Origin: UBA1227 sp963629305
Lineage (GTDB): Bacteria > Bacillota > Clostridia > Oscillospirales > Acutalibacteraceae
Assembly (NCBI GenBank): GCA_963629305.1
Contig: CAVGIJ010000018.1
Location: 1-22,241, forward strand
DNA: 22,241 nt
Reading direction: 5' to 3'
Shown here: positions 1 through 8,394 of the stretch, piece after piece
How positions within the stretch are numbered: position 1 is the stretch's first letter
How the letters are laid out: each line of letters begins with the position of its first letter
The notes under the pieces: generated by a model
Seen by the model: only the letters and a program-made list of their open reading frames with translations
What the model was told of the DNA's origin: nothing
The model's database searches: none
Made by a program: the position numbers and the translations under genes

Positions 1-2
1 CA

Positions 3-119
3 GAGTTTGTTGACGGTGGAAAAGATGTTATAAAAAGGCAAATTGAAGATGTGAACTCAAGTAAATCCTGCGCAGGATATGCGGTATATTCGTTTTCGTA
101 CATATCACAAATTGAATAA
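3..119 (+). CDS. C-terminal end of an unidentified protein (possible glycoside-hydrolase-like)
   Basis: An open frame enters from the left edge and ends in TAA at 117-119, giving 38 visible residues. The tail contains IKRQIEDVNSSKSCAGYAVY followed by SFSYI. An amphipathic 'QI.xxN' helix followed by a 'GYxxYSxSYI' beta-strand resembles the last helix and strand of the TIM barrel in family-10-like glycosylhydrolases (YngK/DUF187 type). That resemblance is from memory of the fold and is only suggestive. A hairpin terminator follows eight bases after the stop, which supports this being a real gene end. The frame could belong to another alpha/beta protein; function is not assigned with confidence. 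Confidence 0.5.
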   Translation, partial: EFVDGGKDVIKRQIEDVNSSKSCAGYAVYSFSYISQIE

Positions 120-126
120 GCTCCGA

Positions 127-162
127 AAAAGTCAGAGCCTGCTTTTGCAAACCCTGACTTTT
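127..162. terminator. Bidirectional hairpin terminator between converging genes
   Basis: The 9-bp arms AAAAGTCAG (127-135) and CTGACTTTT (154-162) flank an 18-base loop. Read on the minus strand the stem runs into TTTTT (126-130), and on the plus strand it ends in TTTT. It sits between the stop of the left-edge gene (119) and the stop of the rubrerythrin gene (194), so it can close both transcripts. The T-tracts are short, so efficiency may be modest. Confidence 0.7.
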
Positions 163-193
163 CTCAAATGTATTATGGGAAATTAAGTATAGT

Positions 194-781
194 TTAACCG
201 AAATATCTTTCAAGAAGTCCTTTAAGTGCCTTGCCGTGGCGGGCCTCGTCACGAGCCATTTCATGAACTGTATCATGGATTGCATCAAGATTATTCTTCT
301 TTGCAACTGTAGCAAGTTCAACCTTACCCTGTGTTGCGCCGAACTCGCAGTCAACTCTCCATGCAAGGTTTGACTTGGTGTCAGCTTTCATATTTGCTTC
401 AAGGTCAGAACCGAGAAGCTCGGCAAATTTTGCAGCATGCTCAGCCTCTTCATAAGCTGCTTTTTCCCAGTAAAGTCCGATTTCAGGATAGCCTTCTCTG
501 TGTGCAACACGTGCCATGCAAAGGTACATACCTACCTCTGAGCACTCTCCGTTAAAGTTAGCCATAAGCTGATCAAAAATAAATTTCTTATCCTCATCAG
601 AAATATCAGGATTGTTCTTTACCGTTTTACCATAGATACCGAACTCATGCTCGGCAGCAAGTGTAAGCTCTCCCTGAACTTCCTTGAATGCGCCTGCCTT
701 TGCGTGGCAAACCGGGCACTCTGCAGGAGCTGCTTCGCCTTCATAGATGTATCCGCATACTGTACAAACAAATTTTTTCAT
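194..781 (-). CDS. rbr: Reverse rubrerythrin (NADH peroxidase-type diiron protein)
   Basis: A cytoplasmic non-heme diiron protein that reduces hydrogen peroxide (and, in clostridial relatives, takes part in oxygen reduction) using electrons passed from NAD(P)H. The rubredoxin domain is N-terminal, with Cys6, Cys9, Cys22 and Cys25 in two CxxC pairs. The ferritin-like diiron domain follows at about residues 55-195, with ligand candidates Glu79, Glu112, His115, Glu146, Glu179 and His182. Classical rubrerythrin has its rubredoxin part at the C-terminus, so this is the reverse arrangement known from Clostridium acetobutylicum. It is 195 residues, normal for that type. GGAGG lies nine bases before the ATG. 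It is the second gene of an operon with the PerR-like regulator, 24 bases downstream of it, so peroxide-inducible expression is expected. Confidence 0.95.
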   Translation of the reverse strand: MKKFVCTVCGYIYEGEAAPAECPVCHAKAGAFKEVQGELTLAAEHEFGIYGKTVKNNPDISDEDKKFIFDQLMANFNGECSEVGMYLCMARVAHREGYPEIGLYWEKAAYEEAEHAAKFAELLGSDLEANMKADTKSNLAWRVDCEFGATQGKVELATVAKKNNLDAIHDTVHEMARDEARHGKALKGLLERYFG

Positions 782-805
782 AGTAATAAACCTCCAAAAT
801 AAAAA

Positions 806-1198
806 TCAAGTTTTGTGTTTTTTCAAACAATTTTCGCATATGCCTTTATAAATAAGGGAGTAGTTATCTATTCTCCCGTTATAAAGCTTTTTCGGAATCT
901 CCGTTATTTCCGGAATCTCAGGAAGATCAAGATCAAACATACCGCCGCACTCTTTACATGACAAATGATAGTGCTGTGATGTGTTGGCGTCATATCTGTC
1001 CGATGTATCCCCTGTTATACATATTATCTGACCATCCTCACAGAGCTGTTTTAAATTTCTGTAGACAGTCGCAAGGCTGAGAGCGGGATACTCAGGCTTT
1101 AAGTCATGATAAAGCGTTTCAGCTGTCGGATGATCGTATCTCGACTTAAGCTCTGCAAAAATCGCATTTCTCTGCTTGCTGTTCCTTGAAATCGGCAC
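806..1198 (-). CDS. perR: Fur-family peroxide-type repressor (PerR-like)
   Basis: A dimeric metal-dependent repressor with an N-terminal winged helix (about residues 7-65; SLATVYRNLKQL is the recognition-helix region) and a C-terminal metal-binding dimerisation domain. Candidate regulatory-metal ligands align with Bacillus PerR: His23, Asp70 (RYD), His76 and His78 (HYH), and Asp89. An Asp at the last position is the PerR-like choice; Fur usually has Glu there. The structural zinc site is C81xxC84 and C121xxC124. It is 130 residues, slightly short, with a brief N-terminus. The start is GTG (1196-1198); an AAGGAG lies 11 bases upstream, and no in-frame ATG fits better. It is followed by the reverse rubrerythrin gene, which supports a peroxide role. 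Its promoter carries a Fur/PerR-type palindrome, so it is probably autoregulated. PerR rather than Fur is an inference. Confidence 0.88.
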   Translation of the reverse strand: MPISRNSKQRNAIFAELKSRYDHPTAETLYHDLKPEYPALSLATVYRNLKQLCEDGQIICITGDTSDRYDANTSQHYHLSCKECGGMFDLDLPEIPEITEIPKKLYNGRIDNYSLIYKGICENCLKKHKT

Positions 1199-1216
1199 TC
1201 CTTGCCCATCTCCTTA

Positions 1217-1245
1217 ATAATAATGATAATTGTTATCATTATTAT
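1217..1245. promoter_or_regulatory. Fur/PerR-type operator overlapping the perR -10 box
   Basis: A 29-bp palindrome centred on 1231, with 14 positions on each side and only the innermost pair mismatched. Its core TGATAATTGTTATCA (1224-1238) fits the 7-1-7 Fur/PerR box pattern. It overlaps five of the six bases of the -10 hexamer (1241-1246), so a bound repressor would block RNA polymerase. This is the expected autoregulatory site for the perR-rbr operon. Confidence 0.88.
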
Positions 1246-1268
1246 ATCAATTGATTTTTAAATGTCAA
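1241..1268 (-). promoter_or_regulatory. Consensus promoter of the perR-rbr operon
   Basis: On the minus strand, TTGACA (1263-1268) is followed by a 16-bp spacer and TATAAT (1241-1246). Both hexamers match the sigma-A consensus exactly. The spacer is one base shorter than the optimum. The operator palindrome overlaps the -10 box and the expected start site. Confidence 0.9.
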
Positions 1269-1284
1269 CAGGTATTTTAAATTT

Positions 1285-1329
1285 TTTTAAAAAAACAACT
1301 TCTTCACTTAAGTTAAGTAAAGAAGTTGT
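1285..1329 (-). terminator. Rho-independent terminator after tyrS
   Basis: A long hairpin with arms 1295-1310 and 1314-1329. It pairs ten bases, has one mismatch (1305/1319), then pairs five more. On the minus strand it is followed by a run of T (1288-1294). It lies 33 bases downstream of the tyrS stop and marks the end of the long minus-strand gene run, separating it from the perR promoter. Confidence 0.85.
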
Positions 1330-1362
1330 CTATAGTATAAATAAGAAAATTTATAACGTTTA

Positions 1363-2583
1363 TTACATTGAAACCTTATGGAATACTTTCTTGCCTTTTT
1401 TTATAACAATTCCGTTCTTAAGAGTTGTCTCATCATATGATGTTTTAGGATCTGTAACCTTTTCGTCATCCACAGATACACCGCCCTGCTGAACAAGACG
1501 TCTGGCATCACCGTTAGAACCGCAAATGCCGGTCTTTACAAGGAGTGTGAGAAGACCTACACTGCCATCCGTAAGATCGGCAGCCGTGAGAACTGTTTCA
1601 GGCATATTGTCAAGATCTCCCTTGCCGCTGAAAAGTGCACGTGCGGTTGTCCGTGCTTTTTCCGCTTCTTCTTCACCGTGAACAAGCTTTGTAAGCTCAT
1701 ATGCGAGGATTTCTTTTGCCTTATTAAGCTCTGAGCCCTCCCATTTATCCATCTCATCTATCTGTTCAAGAGGTAGGAATGTAAGCATACGAATGCACTT
1801 GAGAACGTCATTGTCACCGACGTTTCTCCAATATTGATAAAACTCATAAGGAGATGTCTTGCTTGGGTCAAGCCATACAGCGCCGTTTGCCGTCTTGCCC
1901 ATCTTCTTACCCTCAGAGTTCATGAGAAGTGTAATAGTCATGGCATATGCGTCTTTACCGAGTTTTTTACGGATAAGCTCAGTACCGCCGAGCATATTCG
2001 ACCACTGGTCGTCACCGCCGAACTGCATATTGCAGCCGTATTCCTGGAAAAGATGATAAAAGTCATAAGACTGCATAATCATATAGTTAAACTCAAGGAA
2101 TGAAAGTCCCTTTTCCATTCTTTGCTTGTAGCATTCAGCTCTTAACATGTTATTTACTGAGAAACATGCGCCAACCTCACGAAGAAGGTCAATGTAGTTG
2201 AGTTTTAAAAGCCAGTCTGCATTGTTTACCATAATTGCTTTGTCCGGTCCGAACTCAATAAAACGTTCCATTTGCTTTTTGAAACAATCACAGTTGTGTC
2301 GAATGGTTTCAGGCGTCATAACAGTACGCATGTCTGTTCTTCCCGAAGGGTCACCAACGTAACCTGTACCGCCTCCGATAAGTACAACAGGTTTATTTCC
2401 TGCCATCTGAAGTCTCTTCATAAGGCAAAGAGCCATAAAGTGACCTACATGGAGACTGTCTGCAGTCGGATCAAAGCCGATATAAAAGGTAGCCTTACCC
2501 GTATTGATAAGTTCCTTTATCTCCTCTTCGTCCGTTACCTGAGCTATAAGCCCACGTGCAACAAGTTCGTCATAAATTGTCAT
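1363..2583 (-). CDS. tyrS: Tyrosyl-tRNA synthetase
   Basis: A class I aminoacyl-tRNA synthetase that charges tRNA-Tyr in the cytoplasm. The HIGH-type motif is HVGH at residues 45-48. The tyrosine pocket is marked by Y167-Q171-D174 (YMIMQSYD) and QFGGDDQW at 187-194. The KMSKS loop appears as KMGKT at 227-231, the form normal for bacterial TyrRS. A C-terminal S4 RNA-binding domain follows (about 340-406, DARRLVQQGGVSVDD). At 406 residues it is full length. AAAGGAAA precedes the ATG. It lies 57 bases downstream of recN on the same strand and is closed by a strong terminator. No T-box leader fits in that 57-base gap, so expression probably comes mainly from readthrough or a promoter near the recN end. 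Confidence 0.97.
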   Translation of the reverse strand: MTIYDELVARGLIAQVTDEEEIKELINTGKATFYIGFDPTADSLHVGHFMALCLMKRLQMAGNKPVVLIGGGTGYVGDPSGRTDMRTVMTPETIRHNCDCFKKQMERFIEFGPDKAIMVNNADWLLKLNYIDLLREVGACFSVNNMLRAECYKQRMEKGLSFLEFNYMIMQSYDFYHLFQEYGCNMQFGGDDQWSNMLGGTELIRKKLGKDAYAMTITLLMNSEGKKMGKTANGAVWLDPSKTSPYEFYQYWRNVGDNDVLKCIRMLTFLPLEQIDEMDKWEGSELNKAKEILAYELTKLVHGEEEAEKARTTARALFSGKGDLDNMPETVLTAADLTDGSVGLLTLLVKTGICGSNGDARRLVQQGGVSVDDEKVTDPKTSYDETTLKNGIVIKKGKKVFHKVSM

Positions 2584-2640
2584 CGATCTTTTCCTTTCAT
2601 TTGTGTATTTATATTTTTTATAAAAACATTTTGAACTATG

Positions 2641-4320
2641 TTATACCATTTTACCGGTATTTTCAAGCATTTCCTTTGCACTTTGAAGTTGAAGTTCTGT
2701 TATGTTTACGCCGCCGATAATGCGGGCAATTTCACGTATACGCCCGGTGCTGTCAAGCGGATTGACATTGGTATATGTTTTGTTATTAAGAACTTCCTTA
2801 CGTATGAGAAAATGGCAATCCGCATAAGCTGCGACCTGGGCGCTGTGCGTGATACAGATAACCTGATATTTTTCAGATACGCGCGAGAGTGAAATTGCAA
2901 TTTTTTCGGCGGCACTTCCCGAAACGCCGGTGTCAATTTCATCAAAAATCATTGTCGCGACATTGTTTTTAACATCTGCAAGTACATTTTGAATAGCGAG
3001 AAGTATTCGTGACAATTCACCGCCTGACGCAATTTTCGCCAAAGGCTTTAAGGCCTCACCGGGGTTCGGTGAAATAAGGAATTCAATGATATCCGAGCCT
3101 GTCGGATTAAGTTTGCAATGTGTAAAGCTTGTTTTTATTTCAACATTCGGCATATCAAGAAACGAGAGTTCATGTTTTACACGAACCTCGAATACCGACG
3201 CAGCATGTTTTCTCGCGTCTGAAAGTTTTTCTGCAGATGAGAGCAGCAGATCTTTTTTTGTTTCAAGTTCTCTTTCGATTTTGTCTTTCGACATATCCTG
3301 ATCTGCGAGTGAATCGAGTTCTCTTGACGCCTTCGAAAGATAGTTCAGTATCTCTTCCTCATCTTCTCCGTATTTATCTTTCAGAGAATGAATAAGACTT
3401 ATACGTTCTTCAATCTGTGAAAGCTCCGCAGGATTGAATTCACACTCATAAACGGCATTTTCAATGTCGTTCTTCTTCTCTGAAAGCGAATAAGTAAGAT
3501 CAAGCAATGCGGTATAAATATCTCTGACAGGTTCGTAGTAGTTTGCGGACCTTTCAAGCTCTTTACCTGCATTAAATAAAAGATTTATGACACCCGTGGA
3601 GTCGTCGGAATCATTCAAAACAGAAAGCGCGCTTTGTAAACCCTTCATCACCTTTTCCGAGTTTCTGAAAAGACTGCGCTTTTCACAGAGCTCATTATAC
3701 TCGCCGACACGGATTTCAGCATTTGAAATCTCATCAATCTGGTATTTAAGCAGCTCAATACGTTTCTGTTTTTCCTCTTCATTACTGCTGAGCGTTTTAT
3801 ACCTTCTGTAAAGAGCGGAATACTCCGTATACTTTTCAATGTAATCACCATAGAGTTCATCCAGCGCTCCGAGAGAATCGAGATACCTGTAATGATACTC
3901 GGGATTGAGAAGATTCTGGCTGTCATGCTGTCCGTGAATACTTATAAGCTCCTTGCCCACGGTGCGCAGCATTGAAGTGGTTGCCGGTGATTGATTGATA
4001 CGGCAGATATTTCTGCCGTCAGCATTTATCGTTCTTGAAATAATAAGGCTTTTGTCGTCTGAAAGCGGAATACCCATATCCGAAAGAACAGTTGATACAC
4101 TGTCGGAAATTTCTTCAAATACGGCAACCACCGTTGCCTTGTCGGCACCGGTACGTATGAGTTCGTGTGACGTACGTTCGCCGAGAACAGCGGAAAGTGC
4201 GTCAATAATTATCGACTTACCGGCACCCGTTTCACCGCTCATTACATTGAGACCTTTTTCAAAACAGATATCGGCATTTTCTATAATTGCTATGTTATCA
4301 ATTTTGAGATTGCTTAACAT
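2641..4320 (-). CDS. recN: DNA repair protein RecN
   Basis: An SMC-like ATPase acting at double-strand breaks in recombinational repair. Walker A is GETGAGKS at residues 29-36. The ABC signature is SGGELSR at 432-438, and Walker B is MIFDEID at 457-463, followed by an H-loop-like THSAQVAAYAD. The middle section (about 150-370) is rich in Glu, Lys, Leu and Arg and fits the RecN coiled coil. Length 559 is typical. GAGGAG is five bases before the ATG. It is 27 bases downstream of argR, the standard Firmicutes order. In spore-formers spoIVB and spo0A usually follow recN; here tyrS follows. Confidence 0.97.
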   Translation of the reverse strand: MLSNLKIDNIAIIENADICFEKGLNVMSGETGAGKSIIIDALSAVLGERTSHELIRTGADKATVVAVFEEISDSVSTVLSDMGIPLSDDKSLIISRTINADGRNICRINQSPATTSMLRTVGKELISIHGQHDSQNLLNPEYHYRYLDSLGALDELYGDYIEKYTEYSALYRRYKTLSSNEEEKQKRIELLKYQIDEISNAEIRVGEYNELCEKRSLFRNSEKVMKGLQSALSVLNDSDDSTGVINLLFNAGKELERSANYYEPVRDIYTALLDLTYSLSEKKNDIENAVYECEFNPAELSQIEERISLIHSLKDKYGEDEEEILNYLSKASRELDSLADQDMSKDKIERELETKKDLLLSSAEKLSDARKHAASVFEVRVKHELSFLDMPNVEIKTSFTHCKLNPTGSDIIEFLISPNPGEALKPLAKIASGGELSRILLAIQNVLADVKNNVATMIFDEIDTGVSGSAAEKIAISLSRVSEKYQVICITHSAQVAAYADCHFLIRKEVLNNKTYTNVNPLDSTGRIREIARIIGGVNITELQLQSAKEMLENTGKMV

Positions 4321-4347
4321 ACAAACTCCTCTTTAGAAAAAGAAAAA

Positions 4348-4806
4348 TTATTCCAAAATCATGGATTTGAGTTTTTCGCAAAATATTCTTGCATCCTGCT
4401 CCGAACGGCAGAGAACAAAAATAGTATCGTCTCCCGCAATTGTGCCGAGAGTTCCCTCCCAATGCATGGCATCAATCGATGCACATGCGGCATTTGCCAT
4501 TCCGACGTGTGTCTTCACAACACAGGTGTTCATGGCGTAGTCGGCATGGACAATTGCGCCGGAGATTATAGTCTTGTACTTTGAGGACAGGTTATCCTCG
4601 TCTGATGTGTTTACGGAATAAACCGACTTGCCGGATGCGCCGATTTTTTTGATAAGCTTTAAGTCCTTGATATCTCTCGATACGGTGGCCTGTGTAACAT
4701 CAAAACCTTTTTCACGAAGTTTTTTTATAAGCTCATCCTGAGTTGAGATAGGTTCCTCCGTAATAAGCGTAATTATTTCCTGCTGTCTTGATTTTCTTAT
4801 ATTCAT
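4348..4806 (-). CDS. argR: Arginine repressor ArgR/AhrC
   Basis: A hexameric arginine-sensing regulator of arginine synthesis and catabolism genes. The N-terminal winged helix carries the SR motif (Ser43-Arg44 in ATVSRDIKDL), which contacts the ARG box. The C-terminal domain carries the arginine-binding signature GTIAGDDTIF at residues 121-130, with Asp126 and Asp127. At 152 residues it is full length. The start codon overlaps the nadK stop by four bases (ATGA), indicating translational coupling. GAGG inside the nadK tail serves as its ribosome binding site. No ARG box was identified nearby. Confidence 0.97.
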   Translation of the reverse strand: MNIRKSRQQEIITLITEEPISTQDELIKKLREKGFDVTQATVSRDIKDLKLIKKIGASGKSVYSVNTSDEDNLSSKYKTIISGAIVHADYAMNTCVVKTHVGMANAACASIDAMHWEGTLGTIAGDDTIFVLCRSEQDARIFCEKLKSMILE

Positions 4807-5675
4807 CTCATATTTCCCTCGTTTCCGGCAAGTTTATTGTTGAGTATTTCAAAAAATTCATCATTCTTAATTCTTATGAATTTTGCATATTTTTCTGATT
4901 TTTTTACGGAAATTATATCTCCCTTTATGACAGTTTTGGACTCCTCACCGTCACAAGACAAAAACAAATCTGTATTCATTGTTTTTTCACCGCAATAAAT
5001 ATCTATTTTGTTTTTATCACTGAAAACAATCGACCTTGCAAAAAGTGATTGAGGGCAGATAGGAGTAACGAGTATTGCCTCTATGCTCGGATTGATGACC
5101 GGGCCTCCCGCGGAGAGGGAGTATGCGGATGATCCGGTAGGCGTTGCAACAATAATTCCGTCAGCCCTGTATGTGTTAATGAGCTTACCGTCACAATTTA
5201 CACAGATATCAGTAATTTTAAGAGTAGCTCCCCTTGCAAGAACAACATCATTTATACACTCAGACGAAAAGATCTCTTTTTCGCCGCGTTTTACCGAGAC
5301 ATCCAAAAGCATGCGCCTGTCGATGATATATTCGCCGTCAATCAATTTTTTAAGAAGTTTAAGTTCATCACTTTCAAGACCTGCCATAAAGGCAAGACGT
5401 CCGGCGTTTATACAAAGAATCGGTTTTTCATAATCAACGGTCAATTTGGCAGCTCTGAGCATTGAGCCGTCACCACCGACCGAAATCACAACATGACACC
5501 ATTTCAGCAGTTCATCAAATTCCATAAATGACATACTGCCTATTGATGAAAATACATCCGAATTTTCATTCAATGTAGCATATTCTGCACCATATTCCGT
5601 AAGCCATGAACATATTTCAGCCGTAACATCCTTCGCCTTTTCACGGGTAAGGTTCGGAAGCAATGCAATATTCAT
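4803..5675 (-). CDS. nadK: NAD kinase
   Basis: Phosphorylates NAD to NADP, supplying reducing cofactor for biosynthesis such as the isoprenoid pathway encoded upstream. The GGDG motif lies at residues 67-70, NAGRLAF at 90-96, and the substrate-binding stretch ADGIIVATPTGSSAYSLSAG at 171-190. Length 290 is normal for PpnK. The gap to tlyA is six bases, and its ribosome binding site (GGAGAG) is within the tlyA tail. It sits between tlyA and argR, as is common in Clostridia. The N-terminal Asn-rich acid patch seen in some homologues is not evident. Assignment is firm. Confidence 0.97.
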   Translation of the reverse strand: MNIALLPNLTREKAKDVTAEICSWLTEYGAEYATLNENSDVFSSIGSMSFMEFDELLKWCHVVISVGGDGSMLRAAKLTVDYEKPILCINAGRLAFMAGLESDELKLLKKLIDGEYIIDRRMLLDVSVKRGEKEIFSSECINDVVLARGATLKITDICVNCDGKLINTYRADGIIVATPTGSSAYSLSAGGPVINPSIEAILVTPICPQSLFARSIVFSDKNKIDIYCGEKTMNTDLFLSCDGEESKTVIKGDIISVKKSEKYAKFIRIKNDEFFEILNNKLAGNEGNMR

Positions 5676-5681
5676 TATCGG

Positions 5682-6509
5682 TTACTCTCCTCTTTTTTCT
5701 GAAGAATTCAGTATTTCGTGTGATTTCTTTGCAAGGTCTGCCGGTAAAATATTAAGCTTGTCAACCGGATTATCAGACTTTTCAATGAACATGAGGTATT
5801 CAATATTTCCCTCAGGACCCTTTATCGGTGAAAAATCAAGTCCGAGAAGTGAAAAACCGTTTTCAAAAGCGAAAGATGTAATTTTTTCAAGTACTTCAAT
5901 ATGTGTTGAAAGTTCTCTGACTACACCCTTTTTTCCGACCTTTTCACGACCGGCTTCAAATTGCGGTTTTATAAGACAGACAGCCTGTCCGCCGGTTTTA
6001 AGCCTTTCACGCATAACGGGAAGTATTATTTTAAGTGAAATAAACGAGACATCTACACTCGCAAAATCTATCGAATCGGGAATTTCTTTTTCGGTAACAT
6101 TTCTGAAATTTGTGCGTTCCATATTTACAACGCGCGAATCACTGCGGAGCTTCCACGCAAGTTGTCCGTATCCGACATCTATGGAATAAACCTTTGTCGC
6201 ACCGTTTTGAAGCATGCAGTCAGTGAATCCGCCTGTTGACGCACCGATATCCATGCATATTTTTCCCGTAAGTTCAAGAGGAAAAACCTGCATTGCCTTT
6301 TCAAGCTTATAGCCTCCGCGGCTTACATACGGCATCTTGCTTCCGCGAACCTCAATTGCATCCGTAGGCTTTATCTGAGCACCCGATTTTAGTTCCTTTT
6401 GTCCGTTTACGTACACACTTCCCGCCATGATAAGCGCACGCGCTTTTTCCCTGCTGTCAGTATGACCCATCTCATATACAACAACATCAAGTCTTTTCTT
6501 ATCACTCAC
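5682..6509 (-). CDS. tlyA: TlyA family rRNA 2'-O-methyltransferase (S4 domain plus FtsJ-like)
   Basis: Predicted SAM-dependent methyltransferase that modifies rRNA cytidine 2'-OH groups; some TlyA proteins are linked to hemolysin-like phenotypes and capreomycin sensitivity. An S4 RNA-binding domain occupies about residues 5-60 and a Rossmann methyltransferase domain follows. The SAM site is DIGASTGGF (87-95). Candidate catalytic residues are Lys68 (GGYKL), Asp153 (SVDVSFIS) and Lys181 (LIKPQFE). Length 275 is typical. The start is GTG at 6507-6509; the best GGAG is about 15 bases away inside the dxs end, so initiation may be coupled to dxs termination. The gap to dxs is eight bases. The exact rRNA target cannot be told from sequence. 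Confidence 0.93.
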   Translation of the reverse strand: MSDKKRLDVVVYEMGHTDSREKARALIMAGSVYVNGQKELKSGAQIKPTDAIEVRGSKMPYVSRGGYKLEKAMQVFPLELTGKICMDIGASTGGFTDCMLQNGATKVYSIDVGYGQLAWKLRSDSRVVNMERTNFRNVTEKEIPDSIDFASVDVSFISLKIILPVMRERLKTGGQAVCLIKPQFEAGREKVGKKGVVRELSTHIEVLEKITSFAFENGFSLLGLDFSPIKGPEGNIEYLMFIEKSDNPVDKLNILPADLAKKSHEILNSSEKRGE

Positions 6510-6517
6510 GGTTTTGA

Positions 6518-8377
6518 TTACACTCTCCTCAAAACTTCTTCAACCTGTTTATCCGCCGAAAGTCCGAATTCCGAAAGCAAAGACGGTATCGGAGCATGGT
6601 GGACAAATGTGTTTTCAACTGCAATATGCGAATAGGAAAGATTCAGTCCGCTCTCCAGTATCAGTGACGCGAATGCCTCACCGACTCCTCCTGATTTTAT
6701 ACCCTCTTCAAAGAAGATAACTGTTTCAGTCTTTTTGAGCTCCGAGATAACTTTTTTATCAATCGGCCAAATCCTGTTGAGTTTTATAAGTTTAATATCA
6801 ATCCCGTAATCTGCAAGTTTTTCAAGAGCAACTGCAGATTGTGAAAACAGATTTCCGTATGTAACAATGGTTATTTTTGAATTTTTCTTTCCGTAAACGG
6901 AATATGCGGAATCGGTCGGTTCGTAATTTTGCGGAAGATATCCCTCGCAGCCCCTCGGATAACGCACGGCAACAACCGAATCATCCCCGTTTACGGCAAG
7001 TTCAAAGTCAATTTTCATTTCCGCATAGGATGACGGGCTGTAAATTACAGAGCCCGGAATACTTTTCAGAAATGCGACATCCAAAAGTCCCTGATGACTT
7101 CTGCCGTCCTCTCCTACAAAGCCTGCTCTGTCAACAGCGAGAATAACCTTTTTATTCTGCATGGCTACGTCATGAACTATCTCATCATACGCCCTCTGTA
7201 AAAATGTCGAATAGACAGCAAATACGGGAATCATATTTCCCGCCGCAAGTCCTCCGGCAAAGGTTACGGCGTGTTCCTCTGCAATACCTACATCAAAAAA
7301 TCTTTGCGGAAATTTATTCGAAAAGTCATTAAGTCCTGTTCCAAGCGCCATAGCCGCGGTAATAGCACATATCCGGTTGTCTTTTTCAGCAAGTGAACAA
7401 AGAATATCTCCGAATGTATCGGAATAGTTTTTATTTTTTGAATTTTTGATCGGCTCACCGGTATTTATGTCAAATTTTGAAATACCGTGAAATTGGGACG
7501 GATTGTTCTCTGCATAAGAGTAACCCTTTCCTTTTACAGTCCTGACATGAAGCAAAACAGGTGTGTCAAACTCTTTCGCACTTTCAAGAGCCCTTTCAAG
7601 TGCTTTTATGTTGTGTCCGTCAATAGGACCCATATATGAAAAACCGAGATCTTCAAAGAAATTGCTCTGGTAAAGCATATCCTTTGCAGCTTTTTTGGTT
7701 TTTTTCACGAAATTGTAGAGCTTTCCGCCGTCAGGTATACTTTCAAGGATATCCGAAACGCCTTCTTTAAAGCGATAATAGAATGGGTTTGTCCTTGCTG
7801 CGGCGAGATACATTGCCATTGAACCGACGTTCGGAGAAATTGACATCTCGTTATCATTCAAGATAACAATGAGATTGGTGTCTTTCCCGCCGGCATTGTT
7901 TAAAGCCTCATAGACGAGTCCGCCCGTAAATGAGCCGTCACCTATAACGGCAACAGTATAAGATTTTTTATTGTTGAATGTCTCTGCAACAGAGAGACCG
8001 TAAGCTGCCGAAACAGACGTTCCGCTGTGACCTGCGGCAAAAACATCATACACGCTCTCATCCGGATTCGGAAAGCCGGAGATGCCTCCGTCCTGTCTGA
8101 GTGTGGAAAATTTATTGTACCTTCCGGTAAGAAGCTTATGTGTATAAACCTGATGGCCGACATCCCATACGAAGTGATCCGCCGGAGAGTTGAATACACG
8201 GTGCATTGCTATAGTCAGTTCAACAGTTCCGAGGTTTGACGCGAGGTGCCCGCCGGTAACCGAAACAGTGTTTACAAGCACATGACGAATCTCCTCAGCC
8301 AATTCACAAAGTTCTTTTTCATCAAGACACTTTATGTCATCCGGGCCGCTTATTCTGTTCAAATATTTAATATCCAT
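6518..8377 (-). CDS. dxs: 1-deoxy-D-xylulose-5-phosphate synthase
   Basis: First enzyme of the MEP isoprenoid pathway: condenses pyruvate and glyceraldehyde 3-phosphate using thiamine diphosphate. The TPP motif is GDG (146-148) through NDN (174-176). The pyrimidine-binding part has IAEEHA with Glu367/Glu368, and DRAGFVGEDG at 416-425 marks the transketolase-like central domain. The longest open frame begins 17 codons earlier at 8428 and would overlap ispA by 34 bases. I place the start at ATG 8375-8377 because AAGGAC lies eight bases upstream, the product is then 619 residues as usual, and MDIKYLNRI matches family N-termini. It lies directly after ispA, giving an isoprenoid block. Confidence 0.97.
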   Translation of the reverse strand: MDIKYLNRISGPDDIKCLDEKELCELAEEIRHVLVNTVSVTGGHLASNLGTVELTIAMHRVFNSPADHFVWDVGHQVYTHKLLTGRYNKFSTLRQDGGISGFPNPDESVYDVFAAGHSGTSVSAAYGLSVAETFNNKKSYTVAVIGDGSFTGGLVYEALNNAGGKDTNLIVILNDNEMSISPNVGSMAMYLAAARTNPFYYRFKEGVSDILESIPDGGKLYNFVKKTKKAAKDMLYQSNFFEDLGFSYMGPIDGHNIKALERALESAKEFDTPVLLHVRTVKGKGYSYAENNPSQFHGISKFDINTGEPIKNSKNKNYSDTFGDILCSLAEKDNRICAITAAMALGTGLNDFSNKFPQRFFDVGIAEEHAVTFAGGLAAGNMIPVFAVYSTFLQRAYDEIVHDVAMQNKKVILAVDRAGFVGEDGRSHQGLLDVAFLKSIPGSVIYSPSSYAEMKIDFELAVNGDDSVVAVRYPRGCEGYLPQNYEPTDSAYSVYGKKNSKITIVTYGNLFSQSAVALEKLADYGIDIKLIKLNRIWPIDKKVISELKKTETVIFFEEGIKSGGVGEAFASLILESGLNLSYSHIAVENTFVHHAPIPSLLSEFGLSADKQVEEVLRRV

Positions 8378-8394
8378 TTCTCTGTCCTTAAAAA

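Noticed and set aside
28..366. 112-codon minus-strand frame across the left intergenic region
   Set aside because: It crosses the terminator hairpin and overlaps the reverse rubrerythrin gene in another frame, with no ribosome binding site.
2584..2640. T-box leader for tyrS
   Set aside because: The recN-tyrS gap is only 57 bases and shows no T-box sequence or terminator stem.
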